19,726 bases of DNA from JBEBGV01 sp040081265 (GTDB lineage Bacteria; Acidobacteriota; Vicinamibacteria; Vicinamibacterales; UBA2999), in contig JBEBGV010000078.1 of assembly GCA_040081265.1 (NCBI GenBank), positions 1-19,726 of the forward strand, written 5' to 3'. Below the pieces are notes generated by a model. It had not been told where the DNA came from and did not search any database. It saw only the letters and a list, made by a program, of their open reading frames with translations. This document shows positions 16,210 to 19,726 of this stretch, one piece after another. Position 1 is the stretch's first letter; the number at the start of each line of letters is the position of its first letter. The position numbers and the translations under genes were made by a program.

Positions 16210-16641
16210 CTAGGCGACCTCGATGCTCGTGGGCTGCTGCGCCACGTGTGGATGATCCGGGCCGGTGTACACCTTCAACTTGCGGTACATCGCGTCCCCG
16301 AGTTTGGTCTTTGGCAACATGCCGCGGACAGCTTCTTCAACCAGTCGCCCAGGGCGACGCGCGCGCACGTCGACGGCGCGCTCTTCGCGCAACCCGCCTT
16401 CGTAGCCGCTGTGCCGGCGATAGAGCTTCTGCTGTTCCTTCCGCCCGGTGAGCTTCACCTGCGCGGCATTGATGACGATGACGAAGTCACCGGTGTCGAT
16501 GAATGGCGTGTAGATCGCCTTGTGCTTGCCCTGCAGCAGTCGAGAGGCGAGCGTGGCGACGCGCCCGAGAACGGCGCCATTCGCGTCAATGACGTGCCAC
16601 CGGCTGTCCGCGCGTGTCGCGCTGGCTACAAACGTACGCAT
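16210..16641 (-). CDS. rplM: 50S ribosomal protein L13
   Basis: The 143-residue early-assembly protein of the large subunit has WHVIDANGAVLGRVAT (15-30), the HKAIYTPFIDTGDFV core, and RGMLPKTKLGDAMYRKLKVY (105-124). It heads the six-gene cluster. AAGGA (16653-16657, minus) is 11 bases before the ATG. A strong sigma70 promoter about 120 bases upstream gives a leader of roughly 108 bases that includes a hairpin just before the ribosome-binding site. Confidence 0.97.
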   Translation of the reverse strand: MRTFVASATRADSRWHVIDANGAVLGRVATLASRLLQGKHKAIYTPFIDTGDFVIVINAAQVKLTGRKEQQKLYRRHSGYEGGLREERAVDVRARRPGRLVEEAVRGMLPKTKLGDAMYRKLKVYTGPDHPHVAQQPTSIEVA

Positions 16642-16662
16642 GAATGAGGGATTCCTTCGGTT

Positions 16663-16689
16663 GCACCAGCGATCACTGACCGCGGGTGC
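16663..16689 (-). other. Hairpin in the rplM leader next to the ribosome-binding site
   Basis: GCACC (16663-16667) pairs with GGTGC (16685-16689); after one mismatch GCG (16669-16671) pairs with CGC (16681-16683), leaving a 9-base loop. In the rplM mRNA this sits 5 bases upstream of the AAGGA. Ribosomal-protein leaders often carry autoregulatory structures, but no specific L13-binding motif is recognised here. Confidence 0.4.
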
Positions 16690-16756
16690 GCTAACTGGCT
16701 ATCTTCCGGTCGGACACCTGCCCTGCCGATGCCCAGCCCCCTAGCCGCAAACCCTG

Positions 16757-16785
16757 ATGATACGGACGGTTGTGGGAGTTGTCAA
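16757..16785 (-). promoter_or_regulatory. Strong sigma70-type promoter of the rplM-rpsI-rpsB cluster
   Basis: On the minus strand the perfect -35 TTGACA (16780-16785), a 17-base spacer and -10 TATCAT (16757-16762) are present. Transcription would start near 16750 and run into rplM. The near-consensus sequence fits a highly expressed ribosomal operon. Confidence 0.85.
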
Positions 16786-16877
16786 CAGCCTGGCGGGGTT
16801 TGACGTCCCGTCCGCCCTGAGGCCCAGCCAGATCTCGCCAGCTGATCCGTCAGATGGCCCCCCTCAGCTTGCTGCCA

Positions 16878-17059
16878 AACCGACCGATAACCCCTATGGC
16901 ACAGGTCCCGCCGGTTCCGTCCCTCTGACGGAACCGTAAAGGTTGCACGGTTCTGTAACCGCAACCCCGGCAGGAACTGCAAGCCGACCAGTTGGATCCG
17001 CAGGTCGGCGGCCGGTTTTCGGGCGAAAACGTAGAAACCGCACAGCTGGTACAGCGGTT
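16878..17059 (+). promoter_or_regulatory. Array of inverted repeats (AACCG/CGGTT half-sites) upstream of pilM
   Basis: This part of the 467-base intergenic space holds no credible gene. It contains five perfect or near-perfect stems in a row: 16912-16936 (10 bp, 5-base loop), 16941-16966 (10 bp with a 2-base bulge, 4-base loop), 16983-17009 (7 bp, 13-base loop), 17015-17030 (6 bp, 4-base loop) and 17036-17059 (6 bp, 12-base loop). The pentamers AACCG and CGGTT alternate strictly eight times, at 16878, 16912, 16932, 16948, 16957, 17013, 17036 and 17055. It could be an operator array for a regulator of the pil operon or a structured 5' leader; the sequence does not decide which. Confidence 0.55.
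16897..16911 (+). promoter_or_regulatory. Possible sigma54-like -24/-12 element for the pil operon
   Basis: TGGCACAGGTCCCGC has the -24 TGGCAC and the invariant GG-N10-GC spacing, but CC replaces the usual TT before the -12 GC. No other good promoter is seen between it and pilM, about 200 bases downstream. Weak support only. Confidence 0.3.
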
Positions 17060-17097
17060 GCCCTGAAAGCCGATTGACCTAAGTCGTAGGGGTCAGT

Positions 17098-17103
17098 GAG
17101 GAG
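17098..17103 (+). promoter_or_regulatory. Ribosome binding site deciding the pilM start
   Basis: GAGGAG lies 5 bases before GTG 17109 and overlaps the alternative GTG 17103, so the shorter protein start is favoured. Confidence 0.7.
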
Positions 17104-17108
17104 TGGGC

Positions 17109-18170
17109 GTGTTCCGTAGATCAAAGTCGGTAGCCGGACTCGACATCGGGTCCAGCGCTGTGAAGGCCATCGAACTGAGGGCCAGTGGCAAGGGGTTTCG
17201 GGTGGCGGCCTATGGCCAGGCATCCCTCCCCCCAGACTCGATCGTGGATGGAGCCATCATCGACGCCGGGGCCGTCACAACGGCCATCCGGGAGGTGTTC
17301 GAGAGCCACCCCCAGTTCAAGACCAAAGAGGTGTGCGCCTCGCTGTCCGGGAACGCGGTGATCGTCAAGAAGATCACCCTGCCGGTCATGACCGAGGCTG
17401 AGCTGGCCCAGTCCATTCACTGGGAAGCGGAGCAACACATCCCCTTCGACATCGAGGACGTCAACCTCGACTATCAGATTCTCGAGAGCAGTGGCGGGTC
17501 CGACGCCAAGGGCAGCATGGATGTGCTGCTGGTCGCCGCAAAGAAAGACAAGATCGGCGACTACACCAGCGTCATCGCTCAGGCGGGTCGCTCACCCGTC
17601 ATCGTCGACGTGGACGCATTTGCGCTGCAGAACGCCTACGAGGCCAACTACGGTCTCGAGCCCAACTCGGTGGTGGTGCTGCTCAACGCCGGCGCCAGTG
17701 CCATCAACATCAACGTCCTGCGCGGCGGCCGCTCGGTGTTCACCAGGGACATCTCGATGGGCGGCGCGTCCTATACCGAGGCCCTGCAGAAGGAACTCGG
17801 CATTCCCTACGAAGACGCCGAACAGCTGAAGAAAGGGACGCCGGTAGACGGCGCCACCTTCGAAGAGGCGCTGCCCATCATGCACGCCATGAACGAGAAC
17901 GTCCTGCTTGAAGTGCAGAAGACGTTCGACTTCTTCAAGGGGACGGCCGACTCCGACCAGATCGACCGCATCGTCGTCAGCGGTGGCGCCTCACGCGTCG
18001 ATCGCTTCCAGGAAATGCTCGCCGAGCGATTTGGCGTCGCTGTCGAGGAATTTGATCCCTTCAAGGCCATCGCCTGCGACGCGTCGATCCTTGGCGCGCA
18101 GCCGAGTGACTTTGCGGCCAGCGCCGCCGTGGCTGTGGGACTCGCGCTGCGAAAGGTGGGCGACCGATGA
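17109..18170 (+). CDS. pilM: Type IV pilus inner-membrane assembly ATPase-like protein PilM
   Basis: PilM is a cytoplasmic actin-like protein that binds the N-terminus of PilN and anchors the PilMNOP alignment complex. The 353-residue product has the actin-like phosphate-1 loop GLDIGSSAVKAIEL near residues 10-23, the VKKITLPVMTEAEL segment, QHIPFDIEDVNLDYQI, and IVVSGGASRVDRF near the C-terminus. GTG at 17109 (MFRRSKSVAGLDIG) is preferred because GAGGAG (17098-17103) lies 5 bases upstream; a GTG at 17103 would overlap that site. It overlaps pilN by 4 bases (ATGA), which implies coupled translation. It heads the pil operon and follows a structured intergenic region. Confidence 0.96.
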   Translation: MFRRSKSVAGLDIGSSAVKAIELRASGKGFRVAAYGQASLPPDSIVDGAIIDAGAVTTAIREVFESHPQFKTKEVCASLSGNAVIVKKITLPVMTEAELAQSIHWEAEQHIPFDIEDVNLDYQILESSGGSDAKGSMDVLLVAAKKDKIGDYTSVIAQAGRSPVIVDVDAFALQNAYEANYGLEPNSVVVLLNAGASAININVLRGGRSVFTRDISMGGASYTEALQKELGIPYEDAEQLKKGTPVDGATFEEALPIMHAMNENVLLEVQKTFDFFKGTADSDQIDRIVVSGGASRVDRFQEMLAERFGVAVEEFDPFKAIACDASILGAQPSDFAASAAVAVGLALRKVGDR

Positions 18171-18802
18171 TCCGCATCAATCTCCTGGGGCAGGCGCGCG
18201 CGAAGAGGTCGCCAGCCCTGACGTTCCTCGACCCGAGCCAGCGCGTTCCGCTCGGTGCGGTCGCCATCGTCGCCCTCGCCGCCAGCGGCGTCGGTGGCTG
18301 GTTCTGGATGCTCGACGGCACCTCCAAACGTATCGACGCCGACACGATCACGGCCGAGCGTCGGGTGGAAGAGCTGAAGCCCGTACTCAACGAGTTGAAG
18401 GTGCTCGAAGAACGCGGTCAGCAGCTGCAGCAGCGCGTTGCGCTCATTCAGCAGTTGCGTGGCGGTCAGCAGGTGCCGGTGCAGCTGCTCGACGCCGTCA
18501 GCCGCGCCGTGCCGGAGTCGCTCTGGCTCACCGACATGACCGAAGACAAGAACGAAATGACCATCCAGGGGCGGAGCAGCACCCTCATCGCCCTGTCCGA
18601 CTTCGTGGGTAACCTCGGGTCCACCGGCGTGCTGCAGAAGCCGGTCGAGATCGTGAGCAGCCAGGTCGAAACCATCCAGCCGGTCAACGGGCAAGGCGTT
18701 GCGGCGGAGGTGATCAAGTTCACCGTCAAGGCGGCGGTCACCCAGCCGGCGGCGCCGACCCCAGCCGCGGCACCAGTTCAGGCACCGGGAGGCGCGCGAT
18801 GA
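18167..18802 (+). CDS. pilN: Type IV pilus assembly protein PilN
   Basis: The 211-residue bitopic inner-membrane protein starts with the hallmark MIRINLL that docks into PilM. One transmembrane segment lies at about 28-49 (PLGAVAIVALAASG, then GGWFWML). It is followed by a periplasmic coiled-coil stretch (about 60-98) and the ferredoxin-like part with PVQLLDAVSRAVPESLWLTD. The last 20 residues form an Ala/Pro-rich tail. ATGA overlaps with pilM upstream and pilO downstream show a tightly coupled operon. Confidence 0.96.
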   Translation: MIRINLLGQARAKRSPALTFLDPSQRVPLGAVAIVALAASGVGGWFWMLDGTSKRIDADTITAERRVEELKPVLNELKVLEERGQQLQQRVALIQQLRGGQQVPVQLLDAVSRAVPESLWLTDMTEDKNEMTIQGRSSTLIALSDFVGNLGSTGVLQKPVEIVSSQVETIQPVNGQGVAAEVIKFTVKAAVTQPAAPTPAAAPVQAPGGAR

Positions 18803-19407
18803 CTCTGGGTCTCAGCAAACTTCCCTGGCACGTCCAGCTCGGACTCGTTGCCGCCTTCGCCCTCGGTGGCGTGGGCGCCTTCTGGAACTTTTACGTCGTC
18901 CCGACGCAGGCGAGCATCGACGCCCGTCAGCAGAACCTGCAGGTGCTGCAGGCGCAGGTCGCCCGTGGCGAGGCGGAGGCCCGCAGCCTCCCGCAGCTGA
19001 AGCAGAAGGTGAAGGACCGCGAAGCGGAACTGATCCGGATGCGCGCCATGCTGCCGGAAGAAAAAGACGTCGCTGATCTGCTGCGCAAGATTCAGGCGAT
19101 GGCCACCCAGTCGAATCTGGTCATCCGCGGGTTCACGCCGCAGGCAGTCGCCAACAAGCAGATGTACGCGGAGTGGCCCATCGGCCTGCAGCTCGAAGGT
19201 AACTATCACAACCTCGGCGACTTCCTCGAACGCGTCAGCAAGTTCGACCGAATCATCAACGTCACCGCGTTCAAGATCCGCACGAAGGACAAGCAGACGA
19301 CCAGCACCACGATCGCCGCCGACTGTACGGCGACCACGTTCGTGCTGACCGAACCTGCGCTGCCCCCGAGCGGCACCTCACCTGCGGCCGCCCCTCGGAC
19401 GGAGTAA
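18799..19407 (+). CDS. pilO: Type IV pilus assembly protein PilO
   Basis: The 202-residue protein has a short cytoplasmic N-terminus, one transmembrane helix at about 12-33, a periplasmic coiled coil (38-80), and the typical PilO segment with LPEEKDVADLLRKIQ (85-99), WPIGLQLEGNYHNLGDFL (126-143) and RIINV. It forms the periplasmic heterodimer with PilN that links PilM to PilP. The C-terminal tail is Pro/Ala-rich. Its end contains the GGAG that serves the next gene. Confidence 0.96.
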   Translation: MTLGLSKLPWHVQLGLVAAFALGGVGAFWNFYVVPTQASIDARQQNLQVLQAQVARGEAEARSLPQLKQKVKDREAELIRMRAMLPEEKDVADLLRKIQAMATQSNLVIRGFTPQAVANKQMYAEWPIGLQLEGNYHNLGDFLERVSKFDRIINVTAFKIRTKDKQTTSTTIAADCTATTFVLTEPALPPSGTSPAAAPRTE

Positions 19408-19412
19408 TCACC

Positions 19413-19712
19413 ATGTCGCCACGATTTCTTGCTCTCGTCCTGCTGGCCGGCATCGTGCCGGCGTCAGCCCAGACCCCGTCCGCGGGCACTCGTCCGGCAG
19501 CCCCGGCGGCGCCGGCGGTGACCGCGGCCCCCCCGGCTGGCGGATTCACCTACGACCCGCAGGGTCGGCGGGATCCCTTTGTCCGCCTCCTGCAGCGCGG
19601 CACCGACGAAGAGGTCGATCCGTTCGACGCCATCAAGGTCTACTTCGCCGACGAGGTGGACGACGCACTGCGCGGCGCGATCTCGGCCGCGCGGTCGATG
19701 CCCGCGCGCTGA
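19413..19712 (+). CDS. pilP: PilP-like pilus protein, short or broken at the C-terminus
   Basis: The 99-residue product has a signal peptide (residues 1-19, cleavage after ASA), an Ala/Pro linker and the PilP signature FTYDPQGRRDPFVRLL (about 46-61). Typical PilP proteins continue with an Ala/Gly-Leu rich segment and a beta-sandwich domain that binds the PilQ secretin and reach roughly 170-190 residues. Here an acidic, unfamiliar stretch of about 35 residues follows and the frame stops at TGA 19710-19712. The other two frames of that stretch do not restore a recognisable PilP domain. GGAG is 9 bases before the ATG. The signal peptide has no lipobox cysteine. Position after pilMNO supports PilP; the early end may be real divergence, a mutation, or an assembly problem near the window edge. 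Confidence 0.7.
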   Translation: MSPRFLALVLLAGIVPASAQTPSAGTRPAAPAAPAVTAAPPAGGFTYDPQGRRDPFVRLLQRGTDEEVDPFDAIKVYFADEVDDALRGAISAARSMPAR

Positions 19713-19726
19713 GCCGCGAGCACCAG

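Noticed and set aside
16757..16939. 60-codon plus-strand frame in the rplM-pilM intergenic region
   Set aside because: Its start lies within the rplM -10 box, third positions are not GC-biased like real genes here, and no ribosome-binding site is seen.
16941..16966. tRNA-like arm or known riboswitch in the pilM leader
   Set aside because: No cloverleaf, no GGTTCGAATCC-type T-loop and no CCA context; conserved cores of the c-di-GMP-I class were looked for and not found.

Overview
The window looks like part of a chromosome of a GC-rich Gram-negative bacterium, most likely an Acidobacteriota member of the Vicinamibacteria type. This assignment is an inference. It rests on the GC-rich third codon positions, the type IV pilus assembly order pilM-pilN-pilO-pilP, two consecutive Tat-exported enzymes, and an unbroken rplM-rpsI-rpsB-tsf-pyrH-frr cluster. 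No rRNA or other decisive marker is present.

Region 1 (1-9426, + strand) is the 3' part of a giant repeat protein with at least 3141 residues in the window. It holds 24 complete repeats of about 112 residues (Calx-beta-like), part of a 25th at the left edge, a Gly/Pro/Thr-rich linker, and two further beta modules of the kind found in large bacterial adhesins. The first repeats are identical or nearly so at DNA level, and divergence grows toward the C-terminus. No membrane anchor or sorting signal is visible.

Region 2 (9427-12841, + strand) carries a 6-phosphofructokinase, a small unrecognised protein that follows it after 6 bases, and a likely two-gene operon of Tat-exported proteins: a sulfite-oxidase-type molybdopterin-domain protein and an alpha/beta hydrolase of the arylformamidase-like group.

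Region 3 (12848-16641, - strand) is a translation cluster read from right to left: rplM, rpsI, rpsB, tsf, pyrH, frr. A very good sigma70 promoter lies upstream of rplM. An intrinsic-terminator-like hairpin separates rpsB from tsf. A 24-base inverted repeat separates tsf from pyrH, and a perfect TATAAT sits 8 bases before the pyrH start, which suggests a leaderless transcript.

Region 4 (16642-17108) is the intergenic space between the divergent rplM and pilM genes. Its pilM-proximal part is dense in inverted repeats built on the pentamer pair AACCG/CGGTT. This is the most unusual non-coding stretch of the window.

Region 5 (17109-19726, + strand) is the start of a type IV pilus alignment operon: pilM, pilN and pilO with 4-base overlaps, then a pilP-like gene that keeps its N-terminal signature but ends early without the usual C-terminal domain. 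The window stops 14 bases after it.
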